A stretch of 64,000 nucleotides of DNA from a bacterium (GTDB taxonomy: Bacteria > CAIWAD01), in contig JAUIFJ010000019.1 in NCBI GenBank assembly GCA_030429345.1, positions 1-64,000 of the forward strand, in the 5' to 3' direction. A program made the translations under genes and the position numbers. Positions 45,390-54,824 of this stretch are shown in pieces; within the stretch, counting starts at the first letter, position 1; each line of letters starts with the position of its first letter. The notes under the pieces are model-generated. The model saw only the letters and a list, made by a program, of their open reading frames with translations. It did no database searches and was not told the origin of the DNA.

Positions 45390-45944
45390 TCAGAAACCGT
45401 AGCCCAGGCCGGCCTTGAACATCAGGCCGCCGGCCTCTCCGTCCGTGTCGAAGAGCTCCACCGTGGCCTTGCTGTATCTCAGGCTGGCGTTGAGGGTCAG
45501 ATGCTCGCCCAGCTTGAAGTTGCCGCCGCCTTCGGCCCAGAAGCCGGTCGCCGAATCATCGTCCTTGATCACGGCGAATCCGTTGGCACCTTCCAGCGTT
45601 GCCGCCACGAAGGCCAGGCCGCCTGCGCCGTACCATTCGGCCGAGGACGAAGAGCTGATGGGGATGTAGGCGCCCAGGGCCAGTTCCCCCGTCGAGCCGG
45701 TCACATCCACTCCCATCAGTTCGTCTTCCTTGGCGCTGACCAGGTACTGGGCGATGAAGCCGACAGAGCTTTGCTCGCCGATGGCGTGGAAGGCAAAGCC
45801 GAAGAGGCCCTGGCTTTCCAGGGGTTCCCAGTCATCCTTGTTCAGCGATTTCTGGCCCAGTTGCACCTGAATGCATCCCGCGGCATGGGCCTGCTGAAGC
45901 CCGAAGGCGCAGAGCAGCGCTCCGGCGATCACCAATGTTCTCAT
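45390..45944 (-). CDS. Small outer-membrane beta-barrel-like protein, family member 5
   Basis: 184 residues. GGGAGG ribosome site before the ATG. Signal peptide about 1-21 (LLCAFGLQQAHA). The mature protein starts CIQVQLGQKSLNKDDWEPLE, the clearest version of the family motif and very close to member 1 (LQDQGLAG against LESQGLFG). Strands ELALGAYIPI, YGAGGLAFVAATLEG and LTLNASLRYSKATVELFD follow, ending LMFKAGLGYGF. First of the tandem set, preceded by a terminator-like hairpin just ahead of its ribosome site, so it is probably an independent unit. Confidence 0.74.
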   Translation of the reverse strand: MRTLVIAGALLCAFGLQQAHAAGCIQVQLGQKSLNKDDWEPLESQGLFGFAFHAIGEQSSVGFIAQYLVSAKEDELMGVDVTGSTGELALGAYIPISSSSSAEWYGAGGLAFVAATLEGANGFAVIKDDDSATGFWAEGGGNFKLGEHLTLNASLRYSKATVELFDTDGEAGGLMFKAGLGYGF

Positions 45945-45955
45945 CCATACCTCCC

Positions 45956-45992
45956 AAAAGAAAAAGGACCAGCACCCACGTGCTGATCCTTT
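45956..45992 (-). terminator. Hairpin with U-tract ahead of member 5
   Basis: On the minus strand AAAGGA-TC-AGCAC / GTGCT-GG-TCCTTT (one internal bulge, 4-base loop) is followed by TTCTTTT. It looks like the terminator of the upstream ATPase gene, but it sits only about 10 bases before the ribosome site of the 45390 gene, so attenuation of that gene is also possible. Confidence 0.7.
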
Positions 45993-46150
45993 AAAAGTGA
46001 CGGTTTGTTCACTTTCAGGAATTGACCCTTGTCAAATACTGACACAGGATCCCAGAGGAAATCACCCGCTCCCGTGGCGAAACCGGCAAGAACACATTCC
46101 GAACGACTCATCGGCATCGGCTCATGGCCGAAGGATCGAGGCGGAAGCCT

Positions 46151-47359
46151 TCATATTAGCTGGCTGAGGAAAGTGCGCGCGGGAACGATGCGGGGGCGAT
46201 CCAAGGCAAGGCAATCGGCCTCCAGGTAGTCCAGGTCGAAGGCCGCCTGGAATGCCTTGACAGAGCCGATCTGTTTGGAGAAGTACTCCAGGTGCGGACT
46301 GAGCGCCGCCTTCCCGGAAAGCTTGACTTCCACCATGAACCAGGCCTCGCCGTCCCGTGATACAAGGAAGTCCACTTCGCGGCCTTCCTTGTCCCGCAGG
46401 TAATGCAGTGCGAAGTCGCCTTCTCCGCTGTCCGTCCAGTAGTGGCAGAACTTGAGCAGCGCCGAGGCGACCAGGTTTTCCGCCCTTGCACCCTCGTCCT
46501 GTACCTGGGACCAGTCCCACAGGTAGTACTTCGGCTCCTTGCGCAAGGCGCGTCTCACATTCCTGTGCCAGGGCCGGACCGTGAAGACCGTGAAGAGCTT
46601 CTCAAGCACGTCGCACCAGCGGCGGACACTGTCCACGGATGCGCGCAGATCGCGGGCCATGCCGCTGTAGTTGCAGGAAGCGCCGACCTGGGCACGCAGC
46701 AGGTTCGCCAGCACTTCCACCTGGCTCAGGTCGCGCACCTGGGTCAGGTCTCGCAGATCTTCCCGCAGCAGCTGCATGCGCCGTGTACGGCTCCAGTTGT
46801 TCCAGAAGCGGGTGTCCTGCTTGAGGAAGGGTTCCGGAAATCCCCCGAAGCGCAACAGGGCCGGCAGGAGATCGGCATCTCCTTGAATCGGTTCCTGCAC
46901 CAGCGAGGTTGCCGTTGTGCTACGCAAGCACTCGGCAAGAGAAAGGGGATGCATGCGTCGGGCAAAATACCGGCCGACCAGGCTGTCTCCAGCGGAAGGA
47001 TAGAGGTCCAGCCGCGCGCTACCCGTCACCAGGATCTTCAGCTCCCTTTCGTGCAGATCAAAGAGCCCTTTGAGAAGGTCCTTCCACTGGCTGTGCTTGT
47101 GCAACTCATCCAGCGCCAGATACCTTTCGCCAGCTGGCAGTCGATCCAGCCCCAGGCGCTGAACCAGCTTCGAGGGATCTGCGAGCAGGAGCTCGCGATC
47201 CGAAGGTGCGTCCCAATTCAAATAGAGGGTCCGCTCTGCCTCCTGCACCCATCTCCTGGCCAGAGTGGTTTTGCCTACCTGACGAGGTCCGGAAAGGAAG
47301 AGCATTTGACGAAAATTGTCAAAATGCTGATGAACTGACTGTAAATATTGTCTTTCCAT
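46151..47359 (-). CDS. AAA+ ATPase with DUF4143 domain
   Basis: 402 residues. The N-terminal AAA_14-type ATPase has Walker A LSGPRQVGKTTLARRW (about 22-37), Walker B region YLALDEL and sensor ILVTGSARLD. The C-terminal DUF4143 half ends with a PD-(D/E)XK-like strand pattern (GREVDFLV ... WFMVEVKL). This pairing is widespread, often in accessory DNA, and its function is not established. I start at ATG 47359, which fits family N-termini (MERQYLQSVHQHF); the frame is open to 47413 inside a palindrome. The gene is less GC-rich than its neighbours and stands alone, which suggests horizontal acquisition. Confidence 0.85.
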   Translation of the reverse strand: MERQYLQSVHQHFDNFRQMLFLSGPRQVGKTTLARRWVQEAERTLYLNWDAPSDRELLLADPSKLVQRLGLDRLPAGERYLALDELHKHSQWKDLLKGLFDLHERELKILVTGSARLDLYPSAGDSLVGRYFARRMHPLSLAECLRSTTATSLVQEPIQGDADLLPALLRFGGFPEPFLKQDTRFWNNWSRTRRMQLLREDLRDLTQVRDLSQVEVLANLLRAQVGASCNYSGMARDLRASVDSVRRWCDVLEKLFTVFTVRPWHRNVRRALRKEPKYYLWDWSQVQDEGARAENLVASALLKFCHYWTDSGEGDFALHYLRDKEGREVDFLVSRDGEAWFMVEVKLSGKAALSPHLEYFSKQIGSVKAFQAAFDLDYLEADCLALDRPRIVPARTFLSQLI

Positions 47360-47377
47360 ATGACCATTTTCTTGCCG

Positions 47378-47407
47378 ATCGTAAATTGGTCGCGACCATC
47401 TTACGAT
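47378..47407. promoter_or_regulatory. 30-bp near-palindrome ahead of the DUF4143 ATPase gene
   Basis: Outer arms ATCGTAA / TTACGAT and a perfect central GGTCGCGACC make a 30-base dyad with three mismatched pairs, 19 bases upstream of the start. Variants of GACCATTT flank it on both sides (47362 and, inverted, near 47417). It may be an operator. Confidence 0.5.
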
Positions 47408-47525
47408 AGGCATGGTAAATGGTCAAGGAAATCGATTGCTCGACAGCACTTGCTGCAACCCTCGATCCACGCTGGACCTGTGACTTCAAGGCGCGGCTTT
47501 CGGGTGATTTCATCTAGAATTCAAA

Positions 47526-47550
47526 CGGCCCGGAAACCTCTTCCGGGCCG
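47526..47550 (-). terminator. Hairpin downstream of clpB
   Basis: A 10-bp perfect stem CGGCCCGGAA / TTCCGGGCCG with a 5-base loop, about 60 bases past the clpB stop in the minus direction and followed by TTTGAATT. Probably the clpB terminator, with a weak U-tract. Confidence 0.65.
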
Positions 47551-47609
47551 CTTTCCGCGAAGCCTTCCAGTTGCCCTTCGCGTCTGCAGTCGATTCAGCT
47601 TAGGGTCTG

Positions 47610-50192
47610 TCACACAGCTCCTGGCAGCTTCGCCAGAGCCAGTCCCTGTGATCCATCCGCCTCCAGCCGCACAAGGTCCCCGTCAACGACTTTTCCCGCC
47701 AGCAGCAGCTCTGAGAGGGGCTCGAGCACTTCCGCGCGGATCACGCGCTTCAGGGGTCTCGCGCCCCAGGCGGGGTCGAAGCCCAGCTCGGCCAGGCGGT
47801 CGAGGGCTTCCGGCGAGGCCTCCAGCACCAGGCGGCGTTCGGCCAGCAGGTGGTCCAGCTGCTTCAGCTGAATGGCGACGATCTCGCGCAGTCGCTCCCT
47901 GTCCAGCTTGTGGAAGAGCACCTGGGCGTCGATGCGATTCAGGAATTCCGGGCTGAAGCGCTCGCGCAGGGCGGCGCGGCAGCGCTCGGCGATCTGCTCT
48001 TCGTCCTGAAGCTCGAGGATGTACTGCGAGCCGATGTTGCTGGTCAGGATCAGGATCGTGTGACGGAAGTCCACGGTGCGTCCGAGGCCGTCCGTGAGAC
48101 GCCCGTCGTCGAGCACCTGCAGCAGGATGTTCTGCACCTCGCGGTGGGCCTTCTCGATCTCGTCGAGCAGCACCACGCTGTAGGGCCGGCGTCTCACGGC
48201 CTCGCTCAATTGGCCGCCCTCCTCGTGGCCCACATAGCCGGGAGGCGCGCCGATCAGCCGGCTGACACTGTGCTTTTCCATGTACTCGCTCATGTCGAGG
48301 CGCAAGAGGGCCCCTTCGTCGTCGAAGAGGAACTCGGCCAGGGCCCGGGCCAGCTCGGTCTTGCCCACGCCCGTCGGGCCCAGGAAGAGAAAGCTGCCGA
48401 TGGGCCGCCTGGGGTCCTGCAGGCCGGCGCGCGCCGTGCGGATCGAGCGTGAGACAAGGCGCAGCGCTTCCTCCTGGCCGACCACGCGCTCGCGCAGGCG
48501 GTCCTCCATGGCCAGCAGGCGGGCGCTCTCCGTTTCCAGCATGCGTGAGACGGGAATCCCCGTCCAGCGCCCGACCACCTGGGCAATGTCCTCGGCGCCG
48601 ACCTCCTCGCGCACCAGGGGCTCGTCGCCCTGGGCTTCAACAAGTTGCTGCTGGGCCTTCTCCAGTTCCTGCTGCAGGGCCGGCAGGCGGCCGTACTCCA
48701 GCTCGGCCACCTTGTCCAGCTCGTCGCGGCGACGGTGCAGCTCGGCCTGGCGGCGGGCCTCCTCCTGGCGCTCGCGCACATGGCGGATCGCCAGCACCAG
48801 TTCGCGCTGGTGCTGCCAGCGGCCGCGCAGGGCCTTGAGCTCTTCCTCCAGTTCCGCCAGTTCCTCTTTCAGCGCCGTGAGACGCTCGCGGACCTCCTTG
48901 CCGCTTTCGCGCTTCAGGGCTTCCTTCTCCACCAGCAGGCGGGTACGGATGCGCTCGCGGTCGTCGATTTCCGCGGGCAGACTCTCGATCTCGATCTTGA
49001 TCCGGCTTGCCGCCTCGTCCACCAGGTCGATGGCCTTGTCCGGCAGGAAGCGTCCCGAGAGGTAGCGCTGGCTGAGCTTGACGGCCGCGCCGAGGGCCTC
49101 GTCGCGAATGCGGATGCCGTGATGCAACTCGTAGCGTTCGCGAAGGCCACGCAGGATCGCCAGGCTGTCCTCCGCCGAAGGCTCGGCGATGTGCACGGGC
49201 TGGAAGCGGCGCTCGAGGGCCTTGTCCTTCTCGATGTGCTTGCGGAACTCGTCCATCGTCGTCGCGCCGATGCAGCGCAAAAGGCCGCGGGCCAGGGCAG
49301 GCTTCAACATGTTGGCCGCGTCCTGCGCGCCCTCGGCGGCGCCGGCCCCGACCAGGGTGTGCAACTCGTCGATGAAGAGGATCAGCGCGCCCTCGGCGGC
49401 CTCGACTTCCTTGAGCACGGCCTTCAGCCGGTCCTCGAACTCGCCGCGGTACTTGGCTCCGGCTACCAGGGCCGCCAGGTCCAGGGCCAGCACGCGCTTG
49501 CCGGCCAGGCTCTCGGGCACATCTCCGGCGGCGATGCGCCCCGCGATGCCTTCGGCAATGGCCGTCTTGCCCACGCCGGGCTCGCCGATCAGCACCGGGT
49601 TGTTCTTGCTGCGGCGACTCAGGACCTGCAGCGTACGACGGATCTCGTCATCACGGCCGATCACGGGATCCAGCCTCCCGGCGGCCGCGTCCGCCGTCAG
49701 GTCCCGCGTATACTTGGCCAGGGCGCGGTACTTGTCCTCCGCCCCCTCGTCGGTGACACGCTGTCCGCCGCGGACCTCCTTCAGGGCATGCTCGAGGCGC
49801 TCCTGTGTCACACCGGCGGCCTTCAGCACTTCCCCCGCTGCGCTGCCGTCGAGCATCGCCAGCAGCAGGTGCTCGCTGGAAATGAACTCGTCCTTGAACC
49901 GCCCCGCCGTCCTCGCGGCCGAATCCAAGAGCCGCGTCAACTCGCGGGCCGGCAGGACTTCCCCGCCATAGACCTTGGGCAGCTTCCCGATGCGCTCATC
50001 CAGCTGGCGCGCGAAATGCTCTCCCTGCACGCCGACCTTGGCCAGCAGCGCCCCTGCCAGGCCGTCCTCTTCCTTCAGCAGAGCCTTCAGCAGGTGCAGG
50101 CTGTTGACCTCCTGCTGCTCGGCGGCCCGCACCAGGCCTTCCGCCTCCAGGAGGGCCTCGCGGGCCTTGAGGGTCAGTTTGTCGCTTCTCAT
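47610..50192 (-). CDS. clpB: ATP-dependent disaggregase ClpB
   Basis: Hexameric chaperone that extracts proteins from aggregates with DnaK. 860 residues, full length. N-terminal Clp-N repeats (1-150), first AAA+ module with Walker [14 protein letters not shown] (about 207), coiled-coil M-domain (about 400-525, rich in E, R and Q), second AAA+ module with [14 protein letters not shown] (about 605), and a short C-terminal D2 domain. Ribosome site AGAGGAGAACTCC precedes the ATG. I found no CIRCE element upstream and no convincing heat-shock promoter, so its control is open. Confidence 0.97.
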   Translation of the reverse strand: MRSDKLTLKAREALLEAEGLVRAAEQQEVNSLHLLKALLKEEDGLAGALLAKVGVQGEHFARQLDERIGKLPKVYGGEVLPARELTRLLDSAARTAGRFKDEFISSEHLLLAMLDGSAAGEVLKAAGVTQERLEHALKEVRGGQRVTDEGAEDKYRALAKYTRDLTADAAAGRLDPVIGRDDEIRRTLQVLSRRSKNNPVLIGEPGVGKTAIAEGIAGRIAAGDVPESLAGKRVLALDLAALVAGAKYRGEFEDRLKAVLKEVEAAEGALILFIDELHTLVGAGAAEGAQDAANMLKPALARGLLRCIGATTMDEFRKHIEKDKALERRFQPVHIAEPSAEDSLAILRGLRERYELHHGIRIRDEALGAAVKLSQRYLSGRFLPDKAIDLVDEAASRIKIEIESLPAEIDDRERIRTRLLVEKEALKRESGKEVRERLTALKEELAELEEELKALRGRWQHQRELVLAIRHVRERQEEARRQAELHRRRDELDKVAELEYGRLPALQQELEKAQQQLVEAQGDEPLVREEVGAEDIAQVVGRWTGIPVSRMLETESARLLAMEDRLRERVVGQEEALRLVSRSIRTARAGLQDPRRPIGSFLFLGPTGVGKTELARALAEFLFDDEGALLRLDMSEYMEKHSVSRLIGAPPGYVGHEEGGQLSEAVRRRPYSVVLLDEIEKAHREVQNILLQVLDDGRLTDGLGRTVDFRHTILILTSNIGSQYILELQDEEQIAERCRAALRERFSPEFLNRIDAQVLFHKLDRERLREIVAIQLKQLDHLLAERRLVLEASPEALDRLAELGFDPAWGARPLKRVIRAEVLEPLSELLLAGKVVDGDLVRLEADGSQGLALAKLPGAV

Positions 50193-50444
50193 CCTCGGAG
50201 TTCTCCTCTATAGGGTATGACCCCTGACAAGGCGGAAAACTGGTGGATTGCGGGGGAAGTTCCCGCAGCCCAATAGATGAGGCGTGCATCTTCAGCGATC
50301 AATGGCGACTACCGCCAGCAGTCTCTCCGGACCTGTCGCCGCCACATGGGAAAGGTTGCTCCATTCGGATACACTTGACAAAGGTCTTGGCTAGCGGGAA
50401 CTCTTGTTGCTATTCTCCGAACACTGGTCGAACCGGGAGAATCC

Positions 50445-52868
50445 ATGCGCATCCTGCTTCTCATCCTGCTTGCCCTGCCCGCCGCCTGGGGTGAGATTCG
50501 ACATGTGCCGGAGGACCACGGGACGATTCAGGAGGCGATTGATGCAACCTCAGCCGGCGATACGGTTCAAGTAGCTCCCGGAACTTGGCACGAGAATCTC
50601 GTCTACCCCGCCCACGCAATCTGCCTTACATCGAATTTTTTATTCAGCCAGGATTCGCTGGACATTATCAACACGATTCTAGATGGGGATTCTCTGGCCA
50701 CGGTAGTCACAATCCAAGGAACTCTTGACGGTCAAAGCATTCTTTGTGGATTCACGATTCAAAATGGACTGGGGTATTGGGAAGGCATCGGAATCGAAAG
50801 CATAGGGGGTGGTGTTCACATTCAAGGCGACGTGTCATTTTTGCTTCGGGATCTAGTTTTCAGGGATAATGTTAGCCCCTACCATGGTTCGGCAATTCGC
50901 AATTCGCCTCGCCTAGATAATCAATCACTTGTTCAGCTGCGGAACTTGAAATTCGAAGTAAATCCCATTGAAAGAGTGAGTACTAGCCGATATGCCCAAG
51001 TCCGTCTTGATACGGATGCTAGCATTCATGCCCAGCAACTCTACATCGACGGCGAGTTTGAATCTAAGCAAGGTCTGTATTTAACGTCTGGAGATAGCCT
51101 GGTCGTGAAGGATCTGTCCGTACGCAATTGCGACCTTATGTGGATAAGTCTTATCGCAGATTCAAATGTCTGCGTATCTGACTTTCAATTGTTGGATTGT
51201 AGAAATGTAGCTCCCGTGATTAAATGCCTATCAGGACGGCTTTCATGTAGTAATCTTCGATTCGAGGACAACTTTTGGATGAGTGAACACGCTTTCTATG
51301 GAGTTTGGCTTAATGGTGAGCTAGCAATTATCGATTCGATCCAATTTCTGAATAATAGAATGAATCTTGCTGATGGTGAATCATCCTCAACAATTGCGCG
51401 CATAGCAAGTTATAGTGAACGGGGTTCAGTCAGCAATATGATTATGCGCTACAACACTGTTGATGACAGTATTCCAGAAGGTGATAGTTATGGCGAATTG
51501 GCATGGCTTACTAGCGTCAACTTGCTGAACTCAGAATTCACGGACAATCACCTTCACCTCAATCCTTCCCAGAACGCATCCAGAGAAGGCGTTGAAGGTG
51601 GAATGGTAAAGGTGACTGTCCTGCTTCCGGAGGAGTATGTGATGCAGAATGTCCGCTTCGAGGACAATCTGGTGACAGACAGGCGCGACTTTTCAGTGCT
51701 TCCAGATGCATATTACCCTGGCATCTTTGGAAGATCATTGTACTTCATCGGAACAAATTCGGCAGACACATTGACAATACGAGATCTATACTTTAGAAAC
51801 GAACGAAGCCCAAACATAGCACCTGAATACAGCACAACTGCCGGTTTAGCAGGAGTTGGTAACACCTTCTATCTGCAGGCGCATCCAAACGTGCAATGTC
51901 TGACAATGGAAAACATCAACATTATCGATTGCGATGACGGTGGTATGTATGTTGAATCAGGTGCATGGAATCAACGGTTGAGTGGTTTCCAGATTGTCAA
52001 TGTCAATCGAATGGGTCTGCTATATGATGCATACAATGCTGACCAAGGCATTCATGAAATCTCGAATGGCTGGATCCACAACATTGTAGAGCAACTTGCA
52101 TACATGCCATACCCATACATTTGGAGCATTCAACGTCCTGCAGTCATCACACAGGATGGTGACCATCTTCAATTATCAAATGTTACCATCACAGATTGCT
52201 TTACAAACTGCTTCATGATTACCAACGCTGAATGGAGGAATAGCATTTTCTCTGGAAATACCTATGACCACTTGTTCGTTCCATACTACGGTGATCTTGG
52301 CAGTTCATTCTCCTACTGCAACTTGCAAGAGGAGATGCCCGGAAGTTTCAATCAGTTAGATCAAGACCCACTTTTCGATGGGGCACAGCCTCCAATGCTC
52401 TCTCAGTCCTCTCCATGCATCGATGCTGGAAACCCTGATACTAGCTACAATGACTCGGAAGACCCTGGCAACCCGGGATTCGCACTTTGGCCAAGTCAGG
52501 GTGGCATTCGGTCAGATATGGGTGTCACGGGTGGCCCCAGGGCATTCTTACCCGAGGCGAGCATGGATATCGCACACCCGCGGGAAAGCGGTGGCAGTTT
52601 GGCTGGTGAGATTCGTCTTTCCCCGGCCTTTCCCAATCCCTTCAACTCATCTACTCGACTGCAGTTTGAACTACCTCATTCGGGCCCGCTATCTATTCGA
52701 CTGTACAATGTCCGCGGACAACTTGTCCGCGTTGTCCTTGAGCAAGAGATGGCAGCTGGAATCCACGAACTGACTCTCCATGCTCAGGATCTGGCCAGCG
52801 GTGTATACTTTCTCCACTTCGACACACTGAAAGAGACGGCGGTGCAGAAAGTGCTGCATCTCAAGTAG
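50445..52868 (+). CDS. Secreted right-handed beta-helix protein with sorting domain, AT-rich core
   Basis: 807 residues. Signal peptide about 1-16. The segment after it (HVPEDHGTIQEAIDATSAGDTVQVAPGTWHENL) is the pectate-lyase-like beta-helix entry motif seen in many FCB secreted proteins. Residues 60-700 have helix-type rungs (LSCSNLRFEDN, MENINIIDCDDGG, LQLSNVTITDC) and no clear catalytic residues. The sorting domain follows (FPNPFNSSTRLQFEL ... SGVYFLHF). GGGAGA ribosome site. The first 150 and last 300 bases are GC-rich like the genome, but 50.6-52.5 kb is far more AT-rich with different codon use. It is convergent with the next gene. Confidence 0.82.
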   Translation: MRILLLILLALPAAWGEIRHVPEDHGTIQEAIDATSAGDTVQVAPGTWHENLVYPAHAICLTSNFLFSQDSLDIINTILDGDSLATVVTIQGTLDGQSILCGFTIQNGLGYWEGIGIESIGGGVHIQGDVSFLLRDLVFRDNVSPYHGSAIRNSPRLDNQSLVQLRNLKFEVNPIERVSTSRYAQVRLDTDASIHAQQLYIDGEFESKQGLYLTSGDSLVVKDLSVRNCDLMWISLIADSNVCVSDFQLLDCRNVAPVIKCLSGRLSCSNLRFEDNFWMSEHAFYGVWLNGELAIIDSIQFLNNRMNLADGESSSTIARIASYSERGSVSNMIMRYNTVDDSIPEGDSYGELAWLTSVNLLNSEFTDNHLHLNPSQNASREGVEGGMVKVTVLLPEEYVMQNVRFEDNLVTDRRDFSVLPDAYYPGIFGRSLYFIGTNSADTLTIRDLYFRNERSPNIAPEYSTTAGLAGVGNTFYLQAHPNVQCLTMENINIIDCDDGGMYVESGAWNQRLSGFQIVNVNRMGLLYDAYNADQGIHEISNGWIHNIVEQLAYMPYPYIWSIQRPAVITQDGDHLQLSNVTITDCFTNCFMITNAEWRNSIFSGNTYDHLFVPYYGDLGSSFSYCNLQEEMPGSFNQLDQDPLFDGAQPPMLSQSSPCIDAGNPDTSYNDSEDPGNPGFALWPSQGGIRSDMGVTGGPRAFLPEASMDIAHPRESGGSLAGEIRLSPAFPNPFNSSTRLQFELPHSGPLSIRLYNVRGQLVRVVLEQEMAAGIHELTLHAQDLASGVYFLHFDTLKETAVQKVLHLK

Positions 52869-52947
52869 TTGCCGGGCATTCAGCCAGGTTGACTCGGCAG
52901 CTGATGTTATCGATTCCAAAACCGCCGCCGTCCATCCTTCACCTTCC

Positions 52948-54609
52948 CTACTCCAGGGTAATCACCCTGTACATGCCGGAGCTGTTCTCCGCGGGCGGAG
53001 GCAGGAGCAGGCTGGTTTCGCTCTGCAGGCTCCATTGCACCCAGAGGGCGAAAGGGTCGCTGCGATACTCGACGCGGTAGGAGCTCGCGTTCTCGACCGC
53101 GTTCCAGTTGAGCTGCAGCAGTCCGTTGGGCAGACGGGAGATCTGCACTTGCGGCGCTTCGGGGGGCGCGGGCTGGGGCAGGCGGAAATCGAACCAGAGC
53201 GGCAGGTGATCCGAGGCGGCGGGGGTGTCGCCTTCCTGCAGCTGCCAGGCGCTGAGCAGGCTGTCGTCCAGGGCCGGCGTCCAGAGCACTCCGGCGCCGA
53301 GGGCCTCGAGCACGCTGGCCGTATACAAAATGTAATCCAGGCGTCCCGGCGGATAGCTGGAGAACTCGTTGAACCAGGTGAAGGCATCCGCGCGTGTGGC
53401 ATGGCGCGGGATGGCGTCGGCCAGGGGGCTGCCGTCCCAGTCCGGCGGGCTGTCGGGGCCGTAGGAGCCGTTGTCGACGATGTCGCCCGTCAGCAGGGTC
53501 ACGAGCTGCTGCCGCTCGCCGACCAGGTTGAAATCGCCCGCCAGCAGCATCGGAGTGTCCTCGGGCAGGTGGAGACGGCCGCCGGGTTCGCGGGCGTCCT
53601 TGAGGAACGCGACCAGGCCGTCGGCCTCGTCCTGGCGCTGGGCATCCGCCGAGCAGCAGCGCAGGTGGCAGGCCACCAGCAGCAGGCTGTCGCCCAGGGC
53701 GGCGGAAGCGTCGATCAGGGCCGCTGTCTCACGGTAGCCGGACTGTACTTCCCAGGCATTCCGGATCGGGAAGCGGCTGGCGATCACATTGCCGGCGTCC
53801 TCTTTGACCGCCTGCCAGCTGCCGCTTTCGGGCAGCAGCGTTTCCAGCCGGGTGGCTACCTGCGCCGCGCTCTGGTCCCAGACCTCGCAGAAGACAATCA
53901 GGTCGGGCTCGGCTGCCCGCAGGATGCGCTGGTAGACGGATGTGAGACCACTGTTGAAGAGGCTGCCGCTGAGCACATTCCAGCTCAGCAGGCGCACACC
54001 TTCCGCGGGGCGAGGCAGGCAGGCCGTCGGCAGCTCCGGCAGGCTGCCCGCGCCAAGGTCGAGACTCACGGACCCGCTGTCCGGCAGGCGGTCCCCTCCG
54101 TTCGTGTACACGACGGCGCGCACCGTATCCCACGGAAAGAGCGGGCTGCCCGTGGGCGTAGCGGCCAGGTCGAGGGCGATCTCGAAGAAGGACGAGGAAT
54201 GGCTGGGCAACTGGCGCAGGCCGATGTCGTCGTGAAACACCGTACTCCCGCTGCCTCCCGCGCTGTAGACCGTGCCGCTGCGCGAGCCGAAGGTCCAGAC
54301 CAGTTCGGCACCCAGGCCCTGTGTCGAGAGGCCGGTGGCCGGGTTGGCGTCCGTGTCCAGCACCAGGCGCAGGCTGTTGTCCTGCTGCAGCAGGAGCTCT
54401 TCGTCAAAGGAGAGCTTCAGCACCAGGGTCCATTCGTCGCGGACCGCCTGCAGGCTCGTCAGGTCGGGAAAGGCATCGCCGACGCCGTCCGTGGCCAGGA
54501 CCGGCAACCCGGTCCATTCCGCATCGAGGCCGTCGATGGTGACTCGGGCCCACTCGGCGCGCAGCAGGGCAGGCAGGCAGATCAGGGAAAGCAGGAGCAG
54601 GTTCTTCAT
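52948..54609 (-). CDS. Secreted endonuclease/exonuclease/phosphatase-fold protein
   Basis: 553 residues. Signal peptide about 1-18 (LLLLSLICLPALLRA). Residues 19-200 form a beta-sandwich resembling carbohydrate-binding or DOMON-like modules (IDGLDAEWTGLPV ... VLDTDANPATGL). Residues about 205-470 are the EEP catalytic domain: LLSWNVL, an E in VFCEVWDQ, GDFNLVG, RLDYIL and the closing SDHLPLWF with the catalytic Asp-His pair. The end is a fibronectin-III-like module (SYRVEYRSDPF). It could be an extracellular nuclease or lipid/sugar phosphodiesterase; sequence alone does not decide. Divergent from msrA. Confidence 0.85.
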   Translation of the reverse strand: MKNLLLLSLICLPALLRAEWARVTIDGLDAEWTGLPVLATDGVGDAFPDLTSLQAVRDEWTLVLKLSFDEELLLQQDNSLRLVLDTDANPATGLSTQGLGAELVWTFGSRSGTVYSAGGSGSTVFHDDIGLRQLPSHSSSFFEIALDLAATPTGSPLFPWDTVRAVVYTNGGDRLPDSGSVSLDLGAGSLPELPTACLPRPAEGVRLLSWNVLSGSLFNSGLTSVYQRILRAAEPDLIVFCEVWDQSAAQVATRLETLLPESGSWQAVKEDAGNVIASRFPIRNAWEVQSGYRETAALIDASAALGDSLLLVACHLRCCSADAQRQDEADGLVAFLKDAREPGGRLHLPEDTPMLLAGDFNLVGERQQLVTLLTGDIVDNGSYGPDSPPDWDGSPLADAIPRHATRADAFTWFNEFSSYPPGRLDYILYTASVLEALGAGVLWTPALDDSLLSAWQLQEGDTPAASDHLPLWFDFRLPQPAPPEAPQVQISRLPNGLLQLNWNAVENASSYRVEYRSDPFALWVQWSLQSETSLLLPPPAENSSGMYRVITLE

Positions 54610-54680
54610 CTGCCAAGAATGGCATTCTCCGAAGGGGCGTCAAAGCAAAAAGACTCCTGCAGATTCCCGTATTCGGCGGA

Positions 54681-54714
54681 ACCTGGGAAGTCGAGATCGA
54701 ATTCGATCCCAGGT
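54681..54714. promoter_or_regulatory. Inverted repeat in the divergent msrA control region
   Basis: Perfect 8-bp arms ACCTGGGA and TCCCAGGT separated by 18 bases that are themselves TCGA-rich and partly palindromic. It lies in the 215-base gap between two divergent genes and could be an operator shared by both. Confidence 0.4.
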
Positions 54715-54824
54715 CGAAGCTCTCCCTTGCCAGTGGTATTTGTTAGAAAGGGGAGAGAAAATCGTGATGCCCCCTGCGCTTCCGGGTGTCATCTTGCGGA
54801 GCGAATGAACAGGAGGACCCGAGA

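Noticed and set aside
50375-50380. Promoter TTGACA ahead of the beta-helix gene at 50445
   Set aside because: No acceptable -10 box at 15-18 bases; the nearest AT-rich hexamer is 30 bases away.
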